NCBI RefSeq assembly: GCF_043290135.1
Contig: NC_134707.1
Location: forward strand, 66,765,906-66,829,905
Length of the DNA stretch: 64,000 nucleotides
From: Rhipicephalus microplus
Lineage: Eukaryota > Arthropoda > Arachnida > Ixodida > Ixodidae
Direction: 5' to 3'
Position numbers and translations under genes: made by a program
Notes under the pieces: model-generated
Database searches by the model: none
What the model saw: the letters and a program-made list of their open reading frames with translations, nothing else
Told to the model about the DNA's origin: nothing
In this document: positions 12,639-23,736 of the stretch, in pieces
How positions within the stretch are numbered: the stretch's first letter is position 1
How the letters are laid out: each line of letters opens with the position of its first letter

Positions 12639-13984
12639 GTGTTCTTTGCGTGTCTGTGGGCACTACTGCGCCGCCGTTGTCTGCAAAATGTGTCCCTGTT
12701 GTCAGTTCACCTGCAAGCGAAAAAAACATTTGACGCAACTGTGGGGCCCATGCATCTCAGTTGCATAAAGAAGACAGTTTTAATACCCTACTGTACACTA
12801 TTGGTTGCGCAAGGGCATACTGGTTTATGGGTGATTAACTGCTCTAATGAACCTACAGTGCTGCCGAAGGGTCTGCAACTTGCAGAGATTCGTGAACACC
12901 AAGTATTCTGGCTTGCCACCCTCGCAGAAAGCAATGATTCCCCGGATAAGACCCGTTGCGATAATCTGCACGCCAGGGACACCACCACTATGACTACGAT
13001 TGATAAGTCACTCAGCACCAAGGAACGTAATGAACTGGCGAGTATTCTGCGCAAACATGCCGGTATTTTGGATTTTGCTCAGCAAGATTCACCGTCATTC
13101 CCTGCTTCTCGTATCAAGCACCGATACGACACGGCATCTCACAGACCTCTCCGACAGAAACCATATCGTGTATCGCCTTCGGAACGCGCACTGATCAATG
13201 AACAGGTTTGAGAGGTGCTCAAGCAAAATGTAATTCAAGAATCATGTAGTCCGTCGGCCGCTCCAGTAATTCTAGTGAAGAAGAAGGATGGGACTTGGTG
13301 ATTTTCTGTTGACTACCGCCGTCTCAACACCATCAGTAAAAAAGACGTATACCCACTCCCACGGATTGATGAGGCTATCGACTGTCTATCATCGGCCTCT
13401 TACTTTTCGTCTGTGGATCTAAGGTCAGGCTACTGGCAGATTTCAATGCACAAGGAAGACAAAGAGAAAACGGCATTTGTAAATAGATGGAATATATGAA
13501 TAAAATGTGATGCCGTTCGGAATTTGCAACGCGCCCGCAACTTTTGAGCGATTTATGGACAACATTCTGCGTGGATTGAAGTGGGAAGTGTGTATGTGTT
13601 ACTGGGACGGCGTTGTAGTTTTTGGGCGCACCTTTTGTGAACACAACACACGCCTTGGCCTCGTACTGGACTGCCTAAGCAAAGCACGCTTGGTGCTCAA
13701 CTCAAAGAAATGTCGTTTTGGAGAGCGCCAAACACTCGTCGTTGGACACTTAGTAAACAAAGAAGGCATACGACCACATCCCGCCAAGACGGCCGCAGTG
13801 AAGGCATTTAAGCAGCCGAACTCGGTGAAAGAACTGCGCAGCTTTTTGGGGCTTTGTTCATACTTTCGTCGATTCATTCCTGGCTTTGCCAATATCACAT
13901 ACCCGCTCACGTGTCTGCTTCAGAAAGGTGCGCAGTTTGACTGGACCCCGGATAATGCGATAATGCGAGTCTGTTTTTTCGGAG
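12639..13984 (+). pseudogene. gypsy reverse transcriptase, inactivated
   Basis: The frame 12639-13211 covers the RT lead-in (LRQKPYRVSPSER). After an in-frame TGA at 13209-13211 the frame continues with VILVKKKDGTW, a second TGA at 13299-13301 where Arg is usual, and palm motif A (SVDLRSGYWQI). A frameshift near 13480 leads to 13507-14046 with MPFGICNAPATF and the thumb (ELRSFLGLCSYFRRFI). The catalytic box normally YxDD reads YWDG: the second Asp codon is GGC at 13609-13611. The enzyme would copy element RNA into DNA in the particle. The stops, shift and lost catalytic Asp make it dead. Confidence 0.93.
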
Positions 13985-14776
13985 TTGAAGTTTCTTTTGA
14001 CGTCCCATCCGATTCTTCGACACTTCAGTCCTCTCGCTCCCACTGAGATTCACACAGACGCCAGCGGTATTGGTGTAGGTGCTGTCCTGATTCAACGCTT
14101 GGGTAATCAAGAACACGTCGTAGCGTATGCAAATCGCTCGCTCAGCAAGTCCGAGCGTAACTACGCTGTCACAGAGCAAGAATGCCTTGCAGTAGTCTTC
14201 GCAGTGCAGCGCTTCTGGTCCTACCTGTACGGACGCCCCTTTACCGTCGTGACAGACCATCCTTCTCTCGGCTGGTTGGTCAATCTGCGTGACCCATCTG
14301 GTCGGCTGGCGCGCTGGGCACTTGTTCTACAAGAATATGACTTCACGGTTTCCTATAAAAGCGGCCGACGTCACGCTGACGCAGATTGTCTTTCGCGACT
14401 ACCGCTTCCAACGATGGAATTTGACGCGGACACCTTCGATACCTACATTGCATCCCTCGACCAACCATTTCCCGATAACAAGACCTTCAAGGATGAGCAG
14501 CAAAGGAACAGCACCATACATCAGCTTCTTGCTACCAAACCAAAATCATCGCCTACGCGCTTCTGCATTCGAGACGGGCCAGTTTACAAAAAGAAGTACA
14601 CCAACACCGGCTCACGATATCTTCTGGTGGTTCCGAAAAGTCTTCGCGTTTATGTCTTGCATGCTATGCATGATGACCCAACATCTGGTCATCTAGGTAC
14701 GGCAAAAACTCTTTGCTGTCTTCAAGAAAGATTCTACCGGCCCAAAATGCGCCAGAAGACGGAACAAAACGTGTAG
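13985..14776 (+). pseudogene. gypsy RNase H and integrase N-terminus
   Basis: A 263-codon frame. It starts with the RNase H segment: EIHTDASGIGVGAVL carries the first catalytic Asp, TEQECLAVVFAV the Glu, and VTDHPSL a further Asp, followed by LQEYDFTVSYKSG and ADADCLSR at the end of the domain. After about 60 residues of linker it enters the integrase zinc-binding region (HDDPTSGHLG, both His visible). The Cys pair that should follow is lost by a frame change near 14770. RNase H would remove the RNA strand during reverse transcription. Confidence 0.9.
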
Positions 14777-15726
14777 GAAACGTGTCTAGCTGTAACGAGT
14801 GTAAACGTCATAAGCGCCCAACAAGTGCTCCTTTAGGGTGATTACATCCGTTGCCACCCCCTAGAACTCCATTCGAGCAAGTCGAGATTAACCTCCTTGG
14901 ACCCTTTCCCCGGTCTTCTGATGGAAATCGCTGAATAGTCGTTTGCGCCGACCATTTAACACGGTACTGCGAGACAGCTGCCATACCATCGGCCACTGCA
15001 GCCGATGTGTCTTCCTTCATGCTACGTTTTGTAATTCTTCGACATGGACCTCCCAAAATCGTAATCAGTGATCGTGGCCGACAATTCACAGAAGACGTGA
15101 TGGAAGAGATGCTTCGTGCCTGTGCTTCAAGGTTTTCGCACTCTACGCCATACCATCCCCAAACGAATGGTCTAACTGAACGAACGAACAGAACTCTCTC
15201 GAGCATGCTGTCTATGTATGTTGCATCCGATCACAAGGACTGGGACAGTATTCTACCCTTTATCACATATGCATTCAATACCGCTCAGCATGAAACTACC
15301 GGCTACAGTCCTTTCTTTCTTCTATATGCTCGACCACCTCGTCATACCCTGAATACCATCTTCCCTTGTTTGGACCACCACAATTCCTGCATATCCGAGA
15401 TCATCTGTCGGGCAGAAGAAGCTAGACGCCTTGCTTATTTGCGCACTCTTGTTTCGCAAGACTGCTCGAAGGCACATTTTGACCGCCGACGCCGACACGT
15501 GACGTACAATCGCGGCGACCTAGTGTTGCTGTGGACATCAGCTAGAAAACGCCGTTTGAGCGAGAAACTGCTAGCGCACTATGCGGGACCTTGTCTTGTT
15601 GTAGACCGTATCAGTTATTTAGTTTACCGTATAGCGCGTCTCCATTCAAACGGCCGACGGTTTGCAAAAACTGAACTTGTCCATGTAGCACGTTTGAAGC
15701 GTTTTATTCCTCGAGAGACTGTTTGA
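14777..15726 (+). pseudogene. gypsy integrase core and C-terminus
   Basis: Frame 1 carries the integrase catalytic core. The first acidic position of the D,D-35-E triad, normally DLLGPF, is AAC (Asn) at 14890-14892. The second Asp (VISDRGRQF) is at 15070 and the Glu (NGLTER) is 36 residues later, both intact. Stops TGA at 14839-14841 and 14932-14934 break the N-terminal part; 15007-15726 is open. The C-terminus has a GPY/F-like module (YAGPCLVVDRISYLVYRI). No chromodomain follows; the frame ends 34 bp before the 3' LTR. Confidence 0.92.
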
Positions 15727-15749
15727 CTCGCCCAGTGGGCTTCGTCTGT

Positions 15750-15760
15750 GCGGAGGGAAA
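15750..15760 (+). promoter_or_regulatory. Polypurine tract of gypsy element
   Basis: The purine run GGAGGGAAA sits directly against the first TG of the 3' LTR, the usual place for the plus-strand primer. Confidence 0.85.
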
Positions 15761-15930
15761 TGTTACCACATGTGTAATTTAGGTATGTGCACCTGTGTAG
15801 CGGGGAACATGGTGGTAGCAGAAGAAGAGGACGTTCGGTTGGTGGCAAGAGCTCGCTGCTGCGCGTTCTCTGGTATACCGTCGAGTAGACTGTTACGTCT
15901 GCTTCGAATAAACCCCTCGTAGACGTAACA
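15761..15930 (+). repeat. 3' LTR of gypsy element
   Basis: 170 bp, TGTTACC...GTAACA, matching 10667-10838. It contains an AATAAA at about 15907. Confidence 0.95.
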
Positions 15931-16590
15931 TTATCATCTTGAGGTACACTGTAGTATGCGTATCAAGATTGTGACTGCTTGGAGTTCTCCAATGTACACG
16001 TATATCTTGGTTCCCCGAAGTTCTTTTTATTTTTCATCCCCATCGAAGTGCGGCCGCCGTGATCGTTAACCTATCCCGTGCCCTGAAGAATAGCAACGCC
16101 ACACCACAAGTGCTATGCTGCCACGGTGGTTTGCTTGAACTGCATCTCTGTGCAAATATACCGCTGACAGGGCACACAATTGATGCCAGAAAAAAACTTG
16201 ACACAGCTGCCACTTACTCTGCTTTTTTGTTTTGTTTTACTGCAGATGTTGGCAGTGTGGTATCATCGCAGCACGGGCATATTAATGGGGGCATGTCAGC
16301 CAGCACTAGCATTAGCCCAAAACCCAGCTTGCAACTAAATAATATGGACAAGAGAGCTGCCATCAGAGCACAGCACTGTCCCTTTGCTACTATATGCATA
16401 GACACATTCTGCTTTGCCGGGCTTCTCTCCGTTTTTTAGTGCTTTTTATTCGAGAGTATCCTTCGCACAAACCTATTTAATCAAACCACAGCACAGTATT
16501 ATTGTATTACTGGTGTCATGGCTTTTCGAGCAGTTCGTTCCAAAATGAAGCGCGGCACTGGTGCACGCACCTGCTTCAGTAGCACTCTGC
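15931..16590. other. Non-coding, with a possible + strand exon
   Basis: Mostly unremarkable. A pyrimidine tract and CTGCAG at about 16218-16245 form a good splice-acceptor-like site, followed by an open frame to a TAG at 16437-16439. The peptide is not recognised, and no partner exon was found. Confidence 0.3.
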
Positions 16591-16628
16591 GCAGTGTAGC
16601 TCTCTGCGGCCGCAGAGGGCTACACTGC
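16591..16628. repeat. 38-bp near-perfect palindrome
   Basis: GCAGTGTAGC at the left is mirrored by GCTACACTGC at the right around a CTGCGGCCGCAG centre; one base pair is mismatched (T/G). There is essentially no loop, so it is a perfect-centre palindrome rather than a stem-loop gene. No function can be inferred. Confidence 0.85.
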
Positions 16629-16734
16629 GGCTGATTGTCTGGGTGCGAGCAGCTCAGATAGGTCGCAACTCTCGGCCAGTGCTCCTTTTAGGCGTGCCAC
16701 CTATTCAGCGCTGGTCTCCCTTAGGGGTGGTATA

Positions 16735-16882
16735 AGGGATGGTATTTGAATTGTTTGGCAATTGTGAAGAAAGAAACGTGCACAAAAAGATAACTTGCTG
16801 TGGAGAGGAACCGCACCAGCGAGCTTTGAATAACGCGCCTGATGCGCTACCAAATTAGATATTACGGCGGCTATCCTCCTGT
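16735..16882 (-). mobile_element. tRNA-derived SINE, copy 1
   Basis: Read on the minus strand it opens with GCCGCCGTAATATC and contains GGTAGCGCATCAGGCGCGTTATTC and a T-arm-like GGTTCCTCTCC. It continues into a tail containing GTTATCTTTTTGTGCACG and TTTCTTTCTTCACAATT. The same order of blocks occurs on the + strand at 56789-56960, so this is one SINE family with at least two copies here. The tRNA-like part is too diverged to be a working tRNA. Confidence 0.7.
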
Positions 16883-18000
16883 CCATTTAAGGGATATAGC
16901 GCCACCTGTCACCATTGAGGCGAGTGTGGTACACACTCGCCTCAATTGCCTTTATTGCCTGTTGGCATCACGTAGCACGTGTGACAGTGCGCAAATGACA
17001 CTCGCGAAGAAGTGTACTTGCTCGAAGTGCGCTCAAGTTACGTGTGAAGGGGTAGTAGTCTCGAAAGATGGAAAACGGAGGTTGTTAGTGGGAATTCATG
17101 TTAAAGATGCAGGGCATGCAAGCTAGGACCCTGGTAAGTCTCCATAACCAGTATTCACATAAGTCTTTATTGTTGATAAGCAGGCAAGTCCTTTTATGGG
17201 CCCCCATTTTTCTTTGCTTCATCACGTTAGGCTTCATCACATTTCGCTTTTAGTGCTTCTCACCTCAAACTCATCTGTTGTAACCAGACCAGAACTCGTA
17301 CATTGTTTACAATGTGGGCGTGCATGATGACATCATCATTTTTTTCAATTACGATATGAAACAATACTCATCAAACATAAAACACATTTCAGGCTGTTTT
17401 GTGCAGATGATATTGTAATGTTTTCATGAGTGCCATGAGTGAAATCATGTGTAAAATAATGTAATGCCAATCCTTAAAATGCAGGGTACGATAAACCTTG
17501 AGATGATGTGAGTGGAAGGCCATAAGCATATATAGGCTAAGCTTCGTACTATGCAGAGTTTGTAATTGCACATTAATACTGCACAGTTTACTAGGATGTG
17601 AACCAATGCTTGCAGTAACAGTTGGAGAAAGGCCACTTACTTTATGAGATTACTGCTTGCTGAAATTGGCATGCAAAACAAACTGCATTGTCTGTTGGTG
17701 AGCCACCTAGTATATGTTATATAACGGGTGCTGCAAGATTGCAATGTGAATAAGTGTATGCAACTGTGTATGTTTTCTTGTCATACTCTGTAATATTTTT
17801 TGCATGGTTATGTTGGAGTGATAGTGCATTTATATTGAAGGCTAATACTTTCGATTTAATGGTTACTCTAATTTCAGTAATCGTTAAACATGAAAATTGC
17901 ATATTTATTCATTTATAAAAGTGCATATTTATTCATATGTTCTGTTACATGCACGTGCACGCACACAAACACGCACACAGTAGATTTGACCATCGCGTGC
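16883..18000. other. Non-coding stretch
   Basis: No gene supported. An open frame at 16842-17126 overlaps the SINE head and is probably fortuitous. A stretch at 17090-17160 shares blocks with 8800-8890 (see findings). Confidence 0.45.
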
Positions 18001-18245
18001 AAATAATAAATTAGATTTGTGGGGATTAACGTCCCAAAACCACCATATGATTATGAGAGACGCCGTAGTGGAGGGCTCCGGAAATGTTGACCACCTGGGG
18101 TTCATTAACGTGCACCCAAACATGAGGACAACGGCCTACAACATTTCCGCCTCCATCGGAAATGCAGCCGCCGCAGCCGGGATTTGAACGCGCGACCTGC
18201 GGGTCAGCAGCCGAGTACCTTATCCACTAGACCACCGCAGGCGGG
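18001..18245 (-). mobile_element. tRNA-derived SINE, family 2, near full length
   Basis: On the minus strand the head has a box-A-like GGTCTAGTGGATAAGG and a box-B-like CGCGTTCAAATCCC, both RNA polymerase III promoter features. A body follows with the blocks GCACGTTAATGAACCCCAGG, GCCCTCCACTACGGCGTC and TCATAATCATATGGTGG. It ends in an AT-rich tail (ATCTAATTTATTATTTG). Three further copies lie in this window (18388-18475, 32718-32935, 61396-61590), which confirms an interspersed repeat. Confidence 0.88.
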
Positions 18246-18387
18246 GCCACGTGCTATTGTCGTTAAATGGGCTCAATTTCGTCATGACACCTGTCGAACA
18301 AAATGCAATAAAGAGGCCTTGAAACACTTTCTCAAGTAACCATGGAACGAATGGAGAAGAGCATATTGTCTCATATTAAACAACTTT

Positions 18388-18475
18388 AGGTGGTCAAAAT
18401 TTCCGGAGTGTTTCACTACGGCATCTCTCATAATCATATAGTGGTTTTGGTATGTTAAACTCCGAATATCAAATC
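18388..18475 (+). mobile_element. SINE family 2, 3' fragment
   Basis: AGGTGGTCAAAATTTCCGGAG, then CACTACGGCATCTCTCATAA and ATAGTGGTTTTGG match the 3' half of the 18001-18245 copy in the opposite orientation. The tRNA head is absent. Confidence 0.8.
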
Positions 18476-18638
18476 AAACCAAGAAGTGGTTTTGTTGTGG
18501 CCAACTTCAAGCAAAATAGTTCCTGGTTGAAGCTTTTTATAACTACAGGTTCCACATACGATTCACATTTACAGCGTGCCTTCAGAACAAGTTGTGTGGG
18601 TACGGCTTGTGCTAAGACGTACACTGCTACATTCGGGT

Positions 18639-19096
18639 GTCTATAATGATGGAGCGTCGCGCGCGAAACAGCACGAGCAATATCTGCAGTCACAAATACG
18701 CCACAACTGAGCATGCGCGGCGCCAATCATGTGCCTGTCTGCAGTTTCTACCCTCCCTTATCTCTGCAGCCGTGATGGCGGCGTTGGCCGTCGAATCACG
18801 GTCAACATTACGAAATCTAATTAAAACAACAACAAAAAAGAAATATTGTCGCTTCGAGATTTTATATCACCGCGAACACGGTTTTACTTCGTCTTTTTTT
18901 CGTTTTTTTTGTTTTTCGCGGAATCGCTTTGAGCACTTTTGATGGCGAGAGTGGTTGTTCCATTCGCGGTGATATTCAGGGATCAGTATTGCGCGGCAGG
19001 CACATCCCTGGTGCCGCGCTTGCTCAGATGTGGTATATTTGCGACAGCAGGTGTCGTCCATGCTGATTCGCACACGACGCTCTATCGTTATAGACA
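18639..19096. repeat. Diverged inverted duplicate, about 110-bp arms
   Basis: The left arm (18639-18750) and right arm (18983-19096) are inverted copies sharing TGTCTATAA, GAGCGTCG, CACATCTGAGCA-like, GCGCGGC and ATGTGCCTG blocks in the same order, with about a quarter of positions different. The two arms even give related frame translations (ERR, KY, QxCAC), which probably reflects shared ancestry rather than coding. This is either a foldback element or two opposed copies of one repeat. Confidence 0.7.
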
Positions 19097-19164
19097 ACCG
19101 AGTTGAGCGTTGTACAAGCATCTGATAATTGAAAATTGGACGCTGTATTCCGCCTATAGAATAT

Positions 19165-19170
19165 TTTATT
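19165..19170 (-). terminator. Poly(A) signal of the lipocalin gene
   Basis: AATAAA on the minus strand, about 150 bases after the TAA stop of the terminal exon, which is a sensible 3'UTR length. Confidence 0.65.
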
Positions 19171-19319
19171 TCGGACTACTCCTGCTTGGTGGAAGCAGTG
19201 ACTAGAAAGTACAAAACACAAGAAACTTCGGTGAGTGATGTCGTAGAACGCACTGCTTCAAACATAGACGCATGAGTTGCCAATACTACAGTTGACCTTC
19301 AAGGCACGGAACTCCCAAG

Positions 19320-19450
19320 TTATTCTTCTCTCGCTGAAGAGCAATCACTTGTGAATACGCCCCGTACCGGTAGACCGGCTGCGTACTCATTGAACTTTTC
19401 CAGACAACTGGTTGGAACTTTCTTGAAATCTTTGGCCCATAGTTCGTAAC
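19320..19450 (-). CDS. Lipocalin terminal exon (distal copy)
   Basis: After acceptor TCTATTCCAG the exon completes a Gly codon with exon 4. It reads GYELWAKDFKKVPTSC, then EKFNEYAAGLPVRGVFTSD, a last Cys, and a short SSAREE tail before TAA at 19320-19322. Both C-terminal Cys expected for the family are present. An AATAAA lies about 150 bases downstream. Confidence 0.9.
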
Positions 19451-21040
19451 CTGGAATAGAATGCAAGGTATAAATCAGTGCCACAGAATACGACAAACAT
19501 GTTCCTAAGCTGCAAATAATGGCTCAACACAACGTGAAACGATGCATAGTTATGAAACAATTAAAAAAAAGTATTCTTCGGTGTGGTGTTTTTGTTGTAA
19601 CCTACCCGATATTCATACTTCTTCAGCATACACAGTGATAAAAACTCAAGTATGTTTATCGATTCATCTCAGAATAATTTGCGCACATTCTGAAACAGAG
19701 TAATAAATACTTCAAAGTATACGAAGACCTGTAATGCTAAATGACGCTTCTAATCTTACAAAACACGCCTTGAAATAACCAGTTACGCACATGACGCAAT
19801 GTGTGCAGTGTGTTCTCCCTGCATTGTACAATTATTTCGATTGTTGTCCGTAGCTTTGGCTGTTAGCACTATATCCAAAGGCTATCTTGCCTGCTGGGTC
19901 TCATTACCCCTATTGAGGCTTGGTTCAAGCCCCAGTTTTGGGGTCACCCATATTTTCATGAGTTTCATATGCCAACGAATTTGAGAAGCAGGTACAATAA
20001 GCGTTTTCCGTTAAATACATAGCGATAGGCGTGTTATCGGTACGAACAGTCCCGCGTTACTGTTTAGGATAAAATTATGAGAAAAATTTTTTTATATGCA
20101 CGCATAAATGTTGCCGATATTACCAATCAATAGCGGGTGGAATACATTCATTGTTTTCTACTAATTATGTTTTTCTCTATGTCTATATGTCTTTTCTCTA
20201 TACGCCCCGTACCGGTAGACCAGCTGCGTACTTATTGAACTTTTCCAGACAACTGGTTGGAAATTTCTTGAAATCTTTAGCCCACAATTCGTAACCTGAA
20301 ATAGAATGCAAGGTATAGATTAGTGCTACAAAATACGACAAACATGTTTCTTAAGCCGAAAACCAATGGCTCAACAAAACGTGCAACAATGCATGGTTAT
20401 GAAACAATTGAAAAAAAAAAGTATTCTTCAGGGTTGGGTTTATGTTGTAAACTACCACTTATTCATACTTTTTAGCATACCCAGTGATAAAAATTCAAGC
20501 ATATTCAGCGATTCATGTCAGAATATTTGCCATTTTCTGAAACAGAGTAATAAATACTTCAAAGTGCACAACGACCTGATATCCTAAATGACGCTTCCAA
20601 TCTTACAAAACAAGCCTTACAATAACCAGGGACGCACATGACGCAATTTGTTCAATGTGTTCTCGGTACATTGTACAATTATTTCTATTTTTGTCCATAG
20701 CTTTGGCTGTTAGCACTATATCCAAAGGCTATGTTGCCAGCTGATGCTCATTACCCCTACTGAGACTCTGTTCATCCCCAAGTTTTGGGGTCACCCATAT
20801 TTTTATGATTTTAATATGCCACCGTGTTTGAGAAGCAGACACAATAAACGTTTCGCGTTAATTATATAGCAGTAGGCGTGTTATCGATACGAACAATCCC
20901 GTGTTAATGTTTAAGAAGAAATTATCAGTAAAAATCTGCGTTTGCACGCATAAATGTTGCCGATTTTAACAATCAGTAGCGGGTAGAATACATTCATTTT
21001 TTTTCCTACTAAGTACGTTTTTCTCTAAGCATGCAAACAA
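19356..21040. repeat. 845-bp tandem duplication containing the terminal exon
   Basis: Unit 1 (about 19356-20200) and unit 2 (about 20201-21040) align throughout with about 10-15% substitutions and small indels. Examples are ACGCCCCGTACCGGTAGACC at 19357 and 20202, TTAGCACTATATCCAAAGGC in both, and the shared end around TACTAANTA-GTTTTTCTCTA. Each unit carries one terminal lipocalin exon plus the intron beside it. Confidence 0.92.
20198..20295 (-). pseudogene. Duplicate terminal exon of the lipocalin (proximal copy)
   Basis: It sits between exon 4 and the distal terminal exon, inside the second unit of an 845-bp tandem duplication. The acceptor ...TTTCAG is intact and the phase is right for exon 4. 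It codes GYELWAKDFKKFPTSCLEK and on to LPVRGV, then TAG at 20198-20200, so the last Cys-containing segment present in the distal copy is missing. Used instead of the distal exon, it would give a shorter C-terminus lacking one disulfide partner. Confidence 0.8.
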
Positions 21041-21647
21041 AAAATTAGTGTTTCGATGCCCCTGTGGTGATAAACGGACGGCAGATTGCCGTTTTAGTGG
21101 ATTAGAGTTAGAGCCTTATTCAGCCAACGAGGCTTCTTTATATATATGGCTGGTGTTTTTAAAGCGATGCCTGAAATAGCGACCAAACAGAGAATGAAGA
21201 ACAACATTGAAGAACAACATTTCGAGCACATTAGCTCGCTGAGCTTATCTTGCGATTTCTTGTATAAGCTAAAAGTTTTAGCTGCAGAAACATTTGTGTC
21301 TTTGTTATCAATGATATGGTCTATGAAACAAGGTTGGACAAGGCTTCGCATGACCAAGAAAAAGAGTTACATGGACTATTTTATGTGCACTTCGTTTGGC
21401 TAGCGTCTTCAACACGTGCACGAAATTACAAGAAAGAATATCATTCATCTATTTTCGCCGCAAATAAAAACTCGTGAACTCTGCTCTATGTTAAGCCAAT
21501 GGAAAAACTGATAACAGGCAGCACAGTGAGTTATCTAGTAACTCAATTTTTGAAACACACAAAGTGAATACTTCAGGAAAAATGCACAATATCTTCGCGA
21601 GAGCACGGTGTTACAAATTCTGGTGAGAATGGAAGTCACTAAATTTA

Positions 21648-23089
<1,442 letters not shown>

Positions 23090-23166
23090 CTTTCGTCACG
23101 TAGGTGATGGCGTTTTCTTTACTGTACGTACATTTTAACAGCAGTTGCCTTTCCTAGGAAGTTTGG
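23090..23166 (-). pseudogene. Lipocalin exon 3, frameshifted
   Basis: The acceptor is AATACTTTCAG and the donor GTATGT. The start reads PNFLGKATAVKMY in phase 0; the end reads YSKENAITYVTK in the frame needed to join exon 4. The exon is 77 nt, but 76 or 79 is required, so there is a one-base excess or, by comparison with family members carrying Gly between the two Tyr, a two-base loss near 23130. The shift gives a TAA a few codons on. Confidence 0.85.
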
Positions 23167-23574
23167 CTGAAAGTATTGTTAAAGAAGAGTGCAGGTGTAT
23201 CTGCATGCTCAGGTTCATGCAACAATAATTAAGGGACACGACATCCTGAAACAGCTTTCTTACAATGATAGTTTATTCAACCATATCACTAAAGCTACCC
23301 CGGTTATTATGGAATAGTTCGCTCATGAAAACGAGGAATAATTTTAAGTCTGCATTGTCACAGAAACATCAATATTGACAATATAGCCCGCTTTTTTTTA
23401 GTGCCGAACACGCTGGGTATATAGTAGTATAGTAGGGGTGCGAGATATTTCACCGCGTAGTTTTCTTGCTTTTCTTAAAATCACGGCCATGGAGTGTCCC
23501 GATTTCCGAATGCTGTCTTTATATGATTGTGGTGCCGTTTTACGTAAGGCGGAATCAATCACCATTTGCTGGTT

Positions 23575-23703
23575 CTATCACTGATCACTGTATGAAACCC
23601 TCTTATGTAATGCCCTAGAGGCCCTTAAGTAGAATAAATAAATAAATAAATAAATAAATTAATAAATAAATAAATAAATAAAAAAAATAAAAAAATAAAC
23701 AAA

Positions 23704-23735
<32 letters not shown>

Positions 23736-23736
23736 C
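23575..23736 (+). mobile_element. LINE 3' tail ending in (AAAT)n
   Basis: TGTAATGCCCTAGAGGCCC, then about 100 bases of AAAT/AATA units (23631-23733), is the style of a CR1/L2-type LINE 3' end with its microsatellite tail. No coding part remains. A plain microsatellite is the alternative. Confidence 0.6.

Larger units (their letters stand above)
10667..15930 (+). mobile_element. Ty3/gypsy LTR retrotransposon, complete but inactive
   Basis: A full element of about 5.26 kb with two LTRs (TG...CA ends), a primer-binding-site candidate, a polypurine tract, and a gag-protease-RT-RNase H-integrase order diagnostic of Ty3/gypsy (Metaviridae-like) elements. All domains are visible, but the reading frame is broken by several stops and frameshifts, the RT catalytic pair is altered and the first integrase acidic residue is changed. 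The two LTRs differ at roughly a dozen positions by eye, so the insertion is old enough to have decayed. No clear 5-bp target duplication is visible (GATAT before, TTATC after). No envelope-like frame or chromodomain is seen. Confidence 0.96.

Noticed and set aside
23631..23735. CRISPR-like regular repeat
   Set aside because: It is a simple AAAT microsatellite at a LINE tail with no spacers.
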